From: Paenibacillus glycanilyticus
GTDB taxonomy: Bacteria; Bacillota; Bacilli; Paenibacillales; Paenibacillaceae
DNA: 64,000 nt
Assembly: GCF_030161375.1 (NCBI RefSeq)
Contig: NZ_BSSQ01000004.1
Span: 248,001-312,000, forward strand
Direction of reading: 5' to 3'
Shown here: in pieces, positions 35,460 through 44,618 of the stretch
Layout of the letters: every line of letters starts with the position of its first letter
Position numbering within the stretch: position 1 is the stretch's first letter
Position numbers and translations under genes: made by a program
The notes under the pieces: model-generated
What the model was told of the DNA's origin: nothing
Databases searched by the model: none
What the model saw: only the letters and a program-made list of their open reading frames with translations

Positions 35460-35643
35460 TAACGAAACCTCATAGCGTTATGAGTTCAATAGGGAAGCGT
35501 TTTATTTTGTAACGAAACGTCATATCGTTAATTCCCTATTGGTCACCTCGGTAAGACTAGAAATTAGGCAATAACGTGATGAGGTTTCGTTAGAGTTCTA
35601 AACACTGCTGATTTTCTCGCAATAAGATTCTCCAGTTTCGTTA
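35460..35643. repeat. Nested inverted repeats built on TAACGAAAC, non-coding
   Basis: TAACGAAACCTCAT (35460-35473) is the exact reverse complement of 35579-35592. Inside, CAATAGGGAA (35487-35496) is the exact reverse complement of 35532-35541. Further TAACGAAAC copies are at 35510-35518 (direct) and 35635-35643 (inverted, sharing GTTTCGTTAGAG with 35584-35595). The 35460-35592 unit can fold as one long nested hairpin. No reading frame is preserved. Confidence 0.75.
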
Positions 35644-35653
35644 GAGCCGGAGT

Positions 35654-35781
35654 AGGCTAACCGAGGGTTATCCGATGGGCTATCCGATGGTTATCAAAAG
35701 GGCTAGCCGATGGTTGTCCAAATACTAAGCCAAAGGTTTAGCCAAATGCTTAGCAGATTGCTTAGCCAAATAGCCTAGCCG
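35654..35781. repeat. Degenerate 11-13 bp tandem array, non-coding
   Basis: About eleven imperfect units of the type GGCTATCCGATG / GTTTAGCCAAATG / CTTAGCCAAATA follow each other. No open frame or ribosome site runs through them. The rest of the spacer to 35930 holds only AT-rich DNA and a TATAAT box at 35875-35880 that may be the -10 element of the next operon. Confidence 0.65.
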
Positions 35782-35930
35782 CAGCACAGACCCGAGTCCT
35801 TCTATCAAACCAAGAAGTCAATTCTGACCATAAAAAAGTAAAAATAACGGCATAGGCCGCGCCCCCTCATTATCTATAATAAAAACAACTTCACAACATC
35901 CTACTATTCTAAGAAATTCGAGGTGCTTAT

Positions 35931-36863
35931 ATGGAGACTTCACCACAAGTGATGGGCAAGCTGGAGAAGCCGCGCAAAGTACGCTCGCTGCAAAGCGGAG
36001 AGACACTTGCAGGCTGGCTGTTCGTCAGTCCGATGCTCATTGGCGTATGTATTCTCGTTCTGCTCCCGATTGTTGCGACAATCGTGCTCAGCTTCGCCGA
36101 TTGGAACTTTGTTCAGGGCTGGAAAGGGATCGACTGGGTCGGCTTCGGGAACTTCAAGAAGTTGTTCCACGATGATCAATTTATCCGTTCCGTGCGCAAT
36201 AACTTTATTTTCTTGTTCGCGGTACCGATTTATATGATTATTTCGATGGTGCTTGCCGTCGTCATTGACCGACATGTTTATTTGAAAAGCTACTTCAAGG
36301 TTGCTTACTTCATGCCTTACATCTCCAGTATCGTTGCCGTTGCGATCGTATGGCAGGTTTTGTTCCAGCCGTCCTTTGGCCCTATCAACCAGATTCTGCA
36401 TACGCTTGGCGTAAGCAATCCGCCGAAATGGATCGCGGATCCGAAGTTTGCGCTTATCTCTATTATGATGATCGTTGTCTGGACCTCCATTGGCTTCAAC
36501 ATGATTATTTACATTGCGGGTTTGCAGTCGATTCCGAAAGATCTTTATGAAGCGGCCGATATCGACGGAGCGAACGGCTGGACCAAATTCGCGCGGATCA
36601 CGTTCCCGCTGCTATCGCCAACTTCTTTCTTCCTGCTTGTTACCGGCATCATCTCAACGTTTAAAGTATTCGATATTATCGCCGTAATGACGCAAGGCGG
36701 GCCGATTGGCTCAACCTCGCTTATGGTTTGGTATTTGTACGATACGGCTTTTGTTAATTTGAAAGTGGGTTATGCGTCGTCCATCGCGGTTATGTTGTTT
36801 ATTTTCGTCTTGGCCATTACATTCGGACAATGGCTCGCGCAGAAAAAATGGGTTAATTACTAA
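35931..36863 (+). CDS. ABC sugar transporter permease (MalF/UgpA type)
   Basis: 310 residues, RBS CGAGGTG. An N-terminal cytoplasmic tail, six predicted helices and the EAA loop EAADIDGANGWTKF. It forms a CUT1 channel with the next gene. The order permease-permease-binding protein differs from the first uptake locus. Confidence 0.92.
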   Translation: METSPQVMGKLEKPRKVRSLQSGETLAGWLFVSPMLIGVCILVLLPIVATIVLSFADWNFVQGWKGIDWVGFGNFKKLFHDDQFIRSVRNNFIFLFAVPIYMIISMVLAVVIDRHVYLKSYFKVAYFMPYISSIVAVAIVWQVLFQPSFGPINQILHTLGVSNPPKWIADPKFALISIMMIVVWTSIGFNMIIYIAGLQSIPKDLYEAADIDGANGWTKFARITFPLLSPTSFFLLVTGIISTFKVFDIIAVMTQGGPIGSTSLMVWYLYDTAFVNLKVGYASSIAVMLFIFVLAITFGQWLAQKKWVNY

Positions 36864-36881
36864 CGGAAGGAGATTACGCTC

Positions 36882-37724
36882 ATGGAGACATCCAAAACTG
36901 CTTTCAACTGGCGCAAAGGCGTTCTCACCGTCCTCATGTTTGCCGTCAGTATTTTGTTCCTGCTTCCGTTCATTTGGATGCTGGTTACCTCGTTTAAGAT
37001 CGAGAAGGACGTCTTTGTTTATCCGATCGAATGGATTCCTCGCCACTGGCATGCGATCGAGAATTACAAGGAAGTGTGGGTGGGAGACTATCCGTTCTGG
37101 AAATATTATCTTAATTCGGTTAAGATCGCGGTCATTACGACCTGTATTTCGGCATTATTCTCATCCCTTGCCGCTTACGGCTTCTCGAAGATCAAATTCA
37201 AAGGCAGCAACTTTGTGTTCCTGATCGTTCTAGCGACGTATATGGTGCCGAGCCAAGCGATCCTCATCCCGCAGTTTATTTTGTACCGCCAGATTGGACT
37301 GTTCGACAGCCATTGGGGTCTGATCATTCTTAGCAGCTTCAGCGTACTTGGCACCTTTATGCTCCGGCAGTTCTTCATGGGCATTCACCAGGAGTATATC
37401 GAATCTGCTAAAATAGACGGGGCTAATCATTTCCGGATTTTCTGGAGCATCGCATTCCCGCTCGTGAAGCCGGCGGTTGCGACATACGCCATATTGCGCT
37501 TTATCTGGACGTGGAACGACTACCAGAATCCGCTCATCTTCCTCCGGACGGACAGCTTGTTCACCATTCCGCTGGCCATGCAAAAGTTCACGTCGCTTAG
37601 CGGTGAATTCTACTCGCTTATTATGGCTGCTGCCGTATCGGCGATCCTGCCGCTTCTGATCGTGTTCATTATCGGTCAAAAAAGCGTGATCGAGGGGATT
37701 GCGCTTGGCGGGGTTAAAGGGTAG
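36882..37724 (+). CDS. ABC sugar transporter permease (MalG/UgpE type)
   Basis: 280 residues, RBS GGAAGGAG, 18 bp after the partner permease. Six predicted helices and the EAA-type loop ESAKIDGANHFRIFW. It ends in VIEGIALGGVKG, the usual CUT1 permease tail. No ATPase gene is nearby, so a shared MsmX-like ATPase probably energises it. Confidence 0.92.
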   Translation: METSKTAFNWRKGVLTVLMFAVSILFLLPFIWMLVTSFKIEKDVFVYPIEWIPRHWHAIENYKEVWVGDYPFWKYYLNSVKIAVITTCISALFSSLAAYGFSKIKFKGSNFVFLIVLATYMVPSQAILIPQFILYRQIGLFDSHWGLIILSSFSVLGTFMLRQFFMGIHQEYIESAKIDGANHFRIFWSIAFPLVKPAVATYAILRFIWTWNDYQNPLIFLRTDSLFTIPLAMQKFTSLSGEFYSLIMAAAVSAILPLLIVFIIGQKSVIEGIALGGVKG

Positions 37725-37807
37725 TGATCATGAAAGCGTTAGCAAGAAAGTCGAATTTGTTGCAATTTAGGTAAAGATAGTTTCATCCTTACCGAATTGC
37801 CGCTCAC

Positions 37808-37813
37808 TATAAT
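37808..37813 (+). promoter_or_regulatory. Probable -10 box before the binding-protein gene
   Basis: TATAAT lies 52 bp upstream of the start codon with no good -35 box. This suggests an extra, activator-dependent promoter for the binding protein. Confidence 0.4.
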
Positions 37814-37864
37814 GAGAACTATCAACATCCTATAACCTTACATTTCCGAGAGGGGCATTTAGAA

Positions 37865-39286
37865 ATGAAAAAGAGATGGGCATCGGGATTGGCGATTAGT
37901 TTATTGCTTACCGGGGTACTTGCGGGCTGCGGGAACTCCAATAACAATGATTCGAGCAATGGCAAAAGCAACAATGGAAGCGCAGCGCCATCAACGGAAG
38001 CAAGCTCGAACGCAGGCGGCAGTGCCGGCGGCGATCCGGTAAAGTTGCGACTCTACACTTACGGCACGGAGCAAGCCTATAACTGGAAAGCAACGCTTGA
38101 TGCTTACCATGAGAAGAATCCGAACGTAACCGTGGACCTTGTGCAATTGAGCGAAAAAGGCGATACGCAAGAATCGATGAAAAAGCTGGATTTGGCCGTT
38201 GCGTCCGGCGAGCAGATCGACGTCCTGATGTTCAGCGACCCGGCGGGTTATGCGCAACGCGTAGCGCTTGGCATGGCTGCTCCGCTTGATGATTTCCTCG
38301 CGAAAGACGGCTACAAGGTAGAAGAGGATTACAAGGTTGACACGCATCTGAACGGCAAAGTTTACGCGTTGCCAGGCAAATTCAACCCTTGGTACGTGCT
38401 TCTGAACAAGGACAATCTGGACGAAGCGGGACTTGCGGTTCCGACGGACTGGACTTGGGATGAATACGCGGACTATGCGAAACAGTTGACGAAAGGCGAA
38501 GGCGCGACGAAACGTTACGGTACTTATTTCCATGGTCCGCAAAACGGCGGCTGGATGGAATACCTGAAGCTGATGATGGAGAACCAGCCTACCGGTTCCG
38601 AATTCCTGAAGGCAGACGGCACGTCCAACCTGGATGATCCTAACTTCAAGAAAACGCTTGAGCTTCGCGTCAAAATGGAGAAAGAGGATAAGTCCTCCGT
38701 TCCTTATTCGGATATGATCTCGCAAAAGCTCGCTTACCGTAACCAGTTCTTTAACCAATCGGCAAGCATGCTCACGATCGGCTCTTGGATGAATACGGAA
38801 ATCGGCGGCACGGACACTTTGCCTCTGACCTTCCACGTAGCGGTTGCGCCATTCCCGAAAAACAACCCTGGCGACCAGTCCGGCATTACGCCGGTAACAA
38901 CCGACTATGTAGCGGTATCGGAAAGCTCCAAAAACAAGGAAGAAGCTTATAAATTCGTTCGTTGGTACACAACGGAAGGCCAAGTCGTGCAAGGCAAAAA
39001 CATTCCGGCTTGGAATGGCGTAAGCAACGATCAAGTAGCCGGCATTATCGATACGATTCTTAGCGGCACGAAAAACCCAGAGCTGGTTGATAAAGAAAGC
39101 CTGGTTAACACGCTTGTGAACTCGAAAGCGACTGAAATTATTGCTCCGGCTTCCTACCAAGCCGAAGTATACAAAGCGATTAACGAAGAATACGAGAAGT
39201 TGATCCTTGGCAACCAAGACATCGACAAGACCGTTGAGAACGCGAAGAAACGCGTGGACGAAATTATTGCGGCGAACAAAAAATAA
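37865..39286 (+). CDS. ABC sugar-binding lipoprotein (family 1 solute-binding protein)
   Basis: 473 residues, RBS GAGAGGGG. Signal peptide with lipobox GVLAGC (Cys near residue 21), an Asn/Ser-rich linker, then a family-1 binding fold (KLRLYTYGTEQAYNWKATLD at its start). It serves the permeases at 35931 and 36882. Given the lyase, GH88 and DUF2264 genes downstream, the cargo is probably an unsaturated uronate-containing oligosaccharide. Its own upstream -10 box and a terminator at 39306 should make it more abundant than its neighbours. Confidence 0.9.
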   Translation: MKKRWASGLAISLLLTGVLAGCGNSNNNDSSNGKSNNGSAAPSTEASSNAGGSAGGDPVKLRLYTYGTEQAYNWKATLDAYHEKNPNVTVDLVQLSEKGDTQESMKKLDLAVASGEQIDVLMFSDPAGYAQRVALGMAAPLDDFLAKDGYKVEEDYKVDTHLNGKVYALPGKFNPWYVLLNKDNLDEAGLAVPTDWTWDEYADYAKQLTKGEGATKRYGTYFHGPQNGGWMEYLKLMMENQPTGSEFLKADGTSNLDDPNFKKTLELRVKMEKEDKSSVPYSDMISQKLAYRNQFFNQSASMLTIGSWMNTEIGGTDTLPLTFHVAVAPFPKNNPGDQSGITPVTTDYVAVSESSKNKEEAYKFVRWYTTEGQVVQGKNIPAWNGVSNDQVAGIIDTILSGTKNPELVDKESLVNTLVNSKATEIIAPASYQAEVYKAINEEYEKLILGNQDIDKTVENAKKRVDEIIAANKK

Positions 39287-39305
39287 TACGGTATAATGAA
39301 TAACC

Positions 39306-39337
39306 AAAGGGGACGGGAGTTACTGTCCCCCTTTTCT
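39306..39337 (+). terminator. Attenuating terminator between binding protein and kinase
   Basis: AAAGGGGAC (39306-39314) pairs with GTCCCCCTTT (39325-39334), with one bulged C, followed by TCTTCT. Partial read-through would supply the kinase genes. Confidence 0.72.
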
Positions 39338-39358
39338 TCTCTAAGGGGGGCATCAGGA

Positions 39359-41170
39359 ATGTACCGCATCCGGTCTTATATTCACTCTGTGCGCGGCAAA
39401 CTTTCGCTTGTGGCGGTTATTTGTATTCTGATTCCCGCGGTGTTAACGATGTTGATCTATAACTCTTTGACACGTGAAGCCGTTGAGCAGCAGGCGAAGG
39501 AAAATGCAAACGATTCCATGCAGCTGGTCAACGGCTCGATTAATAATTTGTTCCAAGGCATGCTGAACACCGCAAACTACCTCACCGTTAATTCCGACAT
39601 GAAATCCAGCTTCATTAAGATGTTTAATGCCGACCTTGATTTCAACGAGAAGTTTACGGCAACCAACCGGATTATGCAGCAGCTGGAGACGTTAACGTAT
39701 ATCGGGGAGAAGAGCTACATTACGATTATTCTGACGAACGGGGAGACGTTCACGAATTATTCCAAGGATGAAGTAGATCCTTTGACCTTTCAGCAAGAGC
39801 CGTGGTTCAACAATCTGAAGCAGCTGTCGGGCTTGCAGTCTTATTGGGTCAGCACGTCGCCGACGATTTTCCCTTATGACAAAGTGACAAGTCCATATCA
39901 AATTTCGGTGGCGAGGACACTCCGGTTTGACAGCACCCGAATATACGGCTATGTCATTGTTACGATGTTGGAGAACAAATTCAGCAAAATTTTGGGCAGT
40001 CTGACGGGTAGTCAAGAGGTATTGCTTGTGGATGGCGACGGGAAGATCTTGTCTTCTCCTCATAAGAATCAAGTGAATCAAACCTTCCATTACAGCAGGC
40101 AGATGACGGAGAGAGATCCCCGTGCGGGCTCCTCCATAATTAAAGACGAAGATACGAAACTTCTGCTGACGACGGCGGATTTATCTTTTAATGACTGGCA
40201 TCTGGTAGCAACGGAGCCTTATCAGGATGCGATCGTGAACATCAGCTCGATTTTTAGCCGGGTATTTCTATTCCAGATCATTTCCTTCATCGCTTTTCTT
40301 GTATTGCTGCTGCTCTTAATGAGGCAATTAACGAAGCCGCTCATCAAACTTGGCAAAGTCGCCTCCAGCGTGCAGCGGGGAAATCTGGAAGTTCGTTCGA
40401 GTATTCGGGGAGCGGATGAAATCGGGAGATTGGGTTTTCTGTTCGACCAAATGCTAGACCGCATTAAAGAGATGATCAGCGAGGTGTCGCTTACCCAAGC
40501 TAGAAAGCGCAAAGCCGAGCTTGCGATGCTGCAGGCGCAGATCAATCCGCATTTTTTATTTAACGTGCTCAATTCGATTCGGATGAAAGTGATGCGCGGC
40601 GGCGATCAAGACAGCGCGAAGATGATCGCGTCCTTATCCAAGCTCTTGCGCATGACGATCAGCCGGGACGAAGACGCCATTCTGCTGCATGAAGAGATCG
40701 AGCTGCTGACGCATTATGTAGAGCTGATGAATCTTCGTCAGAAGGAAGAAGTCCAACTTGTTGTCGAGGTGGATGTCAATTGCTTTGACATTCTGGTGCC
40801 GAGGTTTATTTTGCAGCCGCTCGTCGAGAATGCGCTTATTCACGGTTTGAATCAAAGCGCGGGCATTATCCGGATTGTCGCGCAGCGATCGGATTATTTC
40901 CTTGAACTTTCGGTAGAAGATGACGGGATTGGAATAGAGAAAGAAGCATTGGATAGGCTGAGGGCGAGGTTAACCGCTACCGGCATGGAGCCGGTACAGG
41001 AAACGGAGCGCTCGAGAGGACCGGGATTGTCCGGCATTGGAGTAACGAATGTAGCGGAGCGGATGCGGATTATGTTTGGCGATGCCTTCCGTATAACCGT
41101 TGATAGCGATAGAGGAACAAGAATTATGATGCATATCCCGGTTCGGGAGGAGGGGCGTCCTCATGTATAA
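39359..41170 (+). CDS. Sensor histidine kinase, YesM type
   Basis: 603 residues from the ATG at 39359, eight bases after AGGGGGG; the open frame extends upstream only through the terminator. TM1 (residues 18-40), extracellular Cache-like domain, TM2 (about 300-325), HAMP, and a His_kinase domain with His398 in INPHFLFNVL. HATPase_c has VENALIHGLNQ and DDGIGIEKEA. The gene overlaps the response regulator by eight bases. It probably senses the substrate of this locus. Confidence 0.92.
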   Translation: MYRIRSYIHSVRGKLSLVAVICILIPAVLTMLIYNSLTREAVEQQAKENANDSMQLVNGSINNLFQGMLNTANYLTVNSDMKSSFIKMFNADLDFNEKFTATNRIMQQLETLTYIGEKSYITIILTNGETFTNYSKDEVDPLTFQQEPWFNNLKQLSGLQSYWVSTSPTIFPYDKVTSPYQISVARTLRFDSTRIYGYVIVTMLENKFSKILGSLTGSQEVLLVDGDGKILSSPHKNQVNQTFHYSRQMTERDPRAGSSIIKDEDTKLLLTTADLSFNDWHLVATEPYQDAIVNISSIFSRVFLFQIISFIAFLVLLLLLMRQLTKPLIKLGKVASSVQRGNLEVRSSIRGADEIGRLGFLFDQMLDRIKEMISEVSLTQARKRKAELAMLQAQINPHFLFNVLNSIRMKVMRGGDQDSAKMIASLSKLLRMTISRDEDAILLHEEIELLTHYVELMNLRQKEEVQLVVEVDVNCFDILVPRFILQPLVENALIHGLNQSAGIIRIVAQRSDYFLELSVEDDGIGIEKEALDRLRARLTATGMEPVQETERSRGPGLSGIGVTNVAERMRIMFGDAFRITVDSDRGTRIMMHIPVREEGRPHV

Positions 41171-42761
41171 AGTGATGCTCGTGGATGACGATTATCCGGT
41201 CATTGAGCTGTTATCGGAAGTGGTAGAATGGGAGAAGCTGGGTCTTTCCTTATGCGGCAAACATGAGAATGGCCTCGCGGCTTGGGAACACATGCAGGAG
41301 GAAGCGCCGGATATTCTGGTGACGGATATCGGGATGCCGAAGATGGATGGCTTGGAATTGGCGCAAAAAGCAAAAAAATTAAATCCTTCGGTACGGATTG
41401 TCATCTTGTCCTGCCATAGCGAATTTCAATATGCCCAGCAGGCGATGCGGCTTGACGTGCAGGATTATTTGCTGAAGGACCAGCTTGATCCGGAGGAATT
41501 GGTTGAGCTTCTGCAGAAGTTTAAAACGGGGTTTGACGGCGAACGCCAACTGTTGTCCGAACAAAACCGGATGAAACAAGTGGTTAGCGAAACACAGGTT
41601 CTGCGGAAGGAGAAATTGTTCCGCGAATTTGTTCAGCAGCCGCTCATCTCCGCGGAACAATGGCAGCGGGATTTCGGGTCGTACGGGTTATTTCAGCCCG
41701 GCGAATTATGTTTGCCGGTAGCCGGATTTATTGAGAGCTACAACATGATAAAACATCGGTTCGACTCGGATCAGACGCTGCATTTTGCCATTAGCAACGT
41801 AATGGAGGAGCTGCTGTCAGAACTGCCGCTTCACGCCATTCATATCGGCTACAGCAGCAGACAATCCTTGCTTCTGTTCTCGTTTAAGCCAGGGCTTAAG
41901 CAAAATGTATACGATCAAGTGCAAACCAGTCTACAGAAGGTACAGCGGACGCTTGGCCAAGTGCTCAAAATTCAAATGGCCTTCGTGATCGGAACAAGCT
42001 GCGACAACCCCCAATTGCTCAAGCAGGCTTTGTGCAATTTGCTGAAAGCGGATGAGCAGCGGTTTTACTTGTCCCGAGGGGAAATCGCCAAATGGCAGAA
42101 GGAGGCGGTAACGTCTAATTCTGGCTTGCTTGCTAAGTACGATCAGGCTGCGGCGGAAATCCGGGAAGCACTGGTTGCAAGAGACGGCAAGAAGATTGAA
42201 TCATTGGCCGGCACGTGGGAGAATCATGTCCGCAGCAAACGGTACACCTCGGAAGAAGTGCGGGATTGGGTGCTGAAGCTGCTTATCGACATGCGCCTGA
42301 AGCTTCATGCGATGTTGTTTGCGTCACAGGCGATGACGGCTGAGAAGCTGCACAAAGAAATCGTTAATTTGGATTCGTTATGGGGATTGTTCGAGTGGTT
42401 TGGGTCCCAATTGCAATCGTATATTGTTGCCAGAGATTTGCCGGTAAGCAAACGCCGCGAAGTATCCGAAGCTTGCAAATATGTCTCTTTGAATCTAGGC
42501 AAACGGATCTCGTTGGAAGAAGTAGCGGCCCATCTGCATATGAATCCAAGTTATTTCAGCCGTTTTTTCAAAAAGGAGACCGGCTTAACCTTTATTGAGT
42601 ATGTCACCGACCAGAAGATTGAAAGAGCGAAAGAATTGCTCGATCAGACGAATTATTACGTCAGCGAGATTTGCGAGATGCTCGGCTATGATAATCAAAG
42701 TTATTTTATTAAGACATTTAAGACGCAGACCGGCTTAACGCCAACCGAATACCGCGGTTAG
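41163..42761 (+). CDS. AraC-type response regulator, YesN type
   Basis: 532 residues, RBS GGGAGGAGGGG inside the kinase gene. Receiver with Asp55 (LVTDIGMPKMDG) and YLLKDQLD at the Lys position, a middle domain of unknown role, and C-terminal AraC helix-turn-helices (SLEEVAAHLHMNPSYFSRFF, GYDNQSYFIKTFK). Likely activator of this transport and lyase locus. Confidence 0.92.
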   Translation: MYKVMLVDDDYPVIELLSEVVEWEKLGLSLCGKHENGLAAWEHMQEEAPDILVTDIGMPKMDGLELAQKAKKLNPSVRIVILSCHSEFQYAQQAMRLDVQDYLLKDQLDPEELVELLQKFKTGFDGERQLLSEQNRMKQVVSETQVLRKEKLFREFVQQPLISAEQWQRDFGSYGLFQPGELCLPVAGFIESYNMIKHRFDSDQTLHFAISNVMEELLSELPLHAIHIGYSSRQSLLLFSFKPGLKQNVYDQVQTSLQKVQRTLGQVLKIQMAFVIGTSCDNPQLLKQALCNLLKADEQRFYLSRGEIAKWQKEAVTSNSGLLAKYDQAAAEIREALVARDGKKIESLAGTWENHVRSKRYTSEEVRDWVLKLLIDMRLKLHAMLFASQAMTAEKLHKEIVNLDSLWGLFEWFGSQLQSYIVARDLPVSKRREVSEACKYVSLNLGKRISLEEVAAHLHMNPSYFSRFFKKETGLTFIEYVTDQKIERAKELLDQTNYYVSEICEMLGYDNQSYFIKTFKTQTGLTPTEYRG

Positions 42762-42773
42762 GAGGAGAGAAAG

Positions 42774-44606
42774 TTGCGAATCATCGACATTTGGGAGAAA
42801 GATGTCCTGGAAGCTTCGCTGGACAATTTGCGTGCGGCAGACAGCCGAATCTACACGTACTCCGGGAACAAGGCGGATTGGAGCGGCATGGCGTCATCCC
42901 CCTTGTATGCGGACTTGATTAGGGAGATTCAAGCGGAAGGCGAGAGGTTGCTTGACCGTCCGATTCCCGAGTTGACGCAGGAAATATATGATCTGTTTGA
43001 ACTGAACGGCAATCGGCTTATTTATGAAGGTCTGTATTTCGAGCGCAGGAGCAGATTGACATCGTTTGCTCTATTGCATTGTCTTTTTCCGGAAATATCC
43101 GAATACCGCGGAGCGTTGATAGAGACGATCGAAGCGGTTCTGGAGGAGCAAACCTGGTGCTTGCCGGCTCATATGAGAGGGCAGTCGCTCGAACGCCACA
43201 TCGATTTGTTTGCATCCGAGACCGGCTTTGCGTTAGCCGAAATATTGGCGATTACGGAATTATCGCTTCCGGCGGCGCTTCGGGAAGCGATGAGCGAGCA
43301 GATTGAACGCAGAATCTTTGCCAACTATCTGGACGAACAATATCCGCCGTACCATTGGGAGACCGCCGATCATAACTGGGCCGCGGTATGCGCAGGATCG
43401 ATTGGTTCGGCAGCGTTGCTGCTGGAGCTGGAGTCAGAGCGCAGAGCCGCGATCATTCACCGCGCTGTAAGGACGATGGACTGTTATTTATCCGGATTTG
43501 GAGACGATGGCGCTTGTGCCGAAGGACCGGGCTACTGGAATTATGGCTTTGGATATTTCGTTTATTTTGCCGATCTTCTGAAACGAAGAACCGATGGCAA
43601 GGCGGATTTGCTAGATTCCGGGCATGTCAGGACAATCGCAAGCTTTCAGCAAAAAGCGTATCTGGTGCGGAATCGTCCGGCCAACTTCTCGGATGCCGCT
43701 CATCATGTAAGCGTAAACATGGGCTTGTCCGATTATTTGGCGACTCAGATAAGCGGAGTCAGTTATGCGCCAATATCTATCCGTGCCGGTTTTACGGACG
43801 ATCATTGCAGCCGGTTCGCCCACGCTTTGCGCAATCTGGTATGGTATAGGCCGGATGCGCCAAGACAGTTGGACTGGACAAGCGGCAGCTCGTATTTGGC
43901 GGATGCCCAGTGGTTAGTATCACGGGTTACTACTACGGCAGGCAGCTTTGGATTTGCCGCCAAAGGCGGCCATAACGATGAGCCCCATAACCATATTGAC
44001 GTGGGTCACTTTATTCTCATTGCAGATGACGATCCGGCGTTTGCCGTTGATTTAGGGAGCGGGGAGTACACCGCGCAATATTTCGGCGAAGGCAGATACG
44101 GCTTTGACTGCAACGGAGCGCAAGGCCATTCTTTGCCTATGGTCAAAGGACAACTTCAATCGGTTGGAAGAACAAGAGCAGCAGTCGTCCGGCAGGTGGA
44201 AAACGGCGAGCTGGAAGACCGGTTCGAGCTTGATATGGCTGCTTGTTACCCAGGCAGCGGACTTGCTTCCTGCGATCGCAAGTTCACTTGGCGCAAAGCG
44301 GGTCTTGTTCCGGAGCTTGATCTGACGGATACGTTCCAATTCCATGAAGAGGGCGGACCGATTACGGAAGTGATCGTGAGCAAATGTAAACCGGTCGTAT
44401 TGGCGGAAGGTCGCATTGCACTGACGGGCAGCCGGCATACCGCGATATTGTCGTATGAACCTCGTCTGCTGGACGTTTCCTATGAAGAACGGTTCTACTC
44501 TAATCATTCAGGCGAGCAAGAAAGCTATTATCGCATATCCCTTCATTCGACAGACGTTACATCCTTGAATCATGCCTTTAATCTGAATTTCAAATTTCAA
44601 GCATAG
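42774..44606 (+). CDS. Heparinase II/III-like polysaccharide lyase family protein
   Basis: 610 residues, TTG start after GGAGGAGAG. An N-terminal (alpha/alpha) toroid (to about residue 370) and a C-terminal beta-sandwich with the family motif GGHNDEPHNHIDVGHF near 400-415, where the His residues and nearby Tyr act in lyases of this fold. Further conserved aromatic stretches are EGPGYWNYGFGYFVYF and DLGSGEYTAQYF. There is no signal peptide, so it would act in the cytoplasm on imported oligosaccharides, cutting a uronic-acid linkage by beta-elimination. The polysaccharide is unknown. Confidence 0.78.
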   Translation: MRIIDIWEKDVLEASLDNLRAADSRIYTYSGNKADWSGMASSPLYADLIREIQAEGERLLDRPIPELTQEIYDLFELNGNRLIYEGLYFERRSRLTSFALLHCLFPEISEYRGALIETIEAVLEEQTWCLPAHMRGQSLERHIDLFASETGFALAEILAITELSLPAALREAMSEQIERRIFANYLDEQYPPYHWETADHNWAAVCAGSIGSAALLLELESERRAAIIHRAVRTMDCYLSGFGDDGACAEGPGYWNYGFGYFVYFADLLKRRTDGKADLLDSGHVRTIASFQQKAYLVRNRPANFSDAAHHVSVNMGLSDYLATQISGVSYAPISIRAGFTDDHCSRFAHALRNLVWYRPDAPRQLDWTSGSSYLADAQWLVSRVTTTAGSFGFAAKGGHNDEPHNHIDVGHFILIADDDPAFAVDLGSGEYTAQYFGEGRYGFDCNGAQGHSLPMVKGQLQSVGRTRAAVVRQVENGELEDRFELDMAACYPGSGLASCDRKFTWRKAGLVPELDLTDTFQFHEEGGPITEVIVSKCKPVVLAEGRIALTGSRHTAILSYEPRLLDVSYEERFYSNHSGEQESYYRISLHSTDVTSLNHAFNLNFKFQA

Positions 44607-44618
44607 GTGGAATCATAT

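Noticed and set aside
35654-35781. Possible CRISPR or coding repeat
   Set aside because: Units are too short and degenerate, with no spacers and no open frame.
37991-39307. 438-codon minus-strand open frame
   Set aside because: It is antisense to the second locus binding protein and its composition (Arg/Val/Phe-rich) is typical of a shadow frame.
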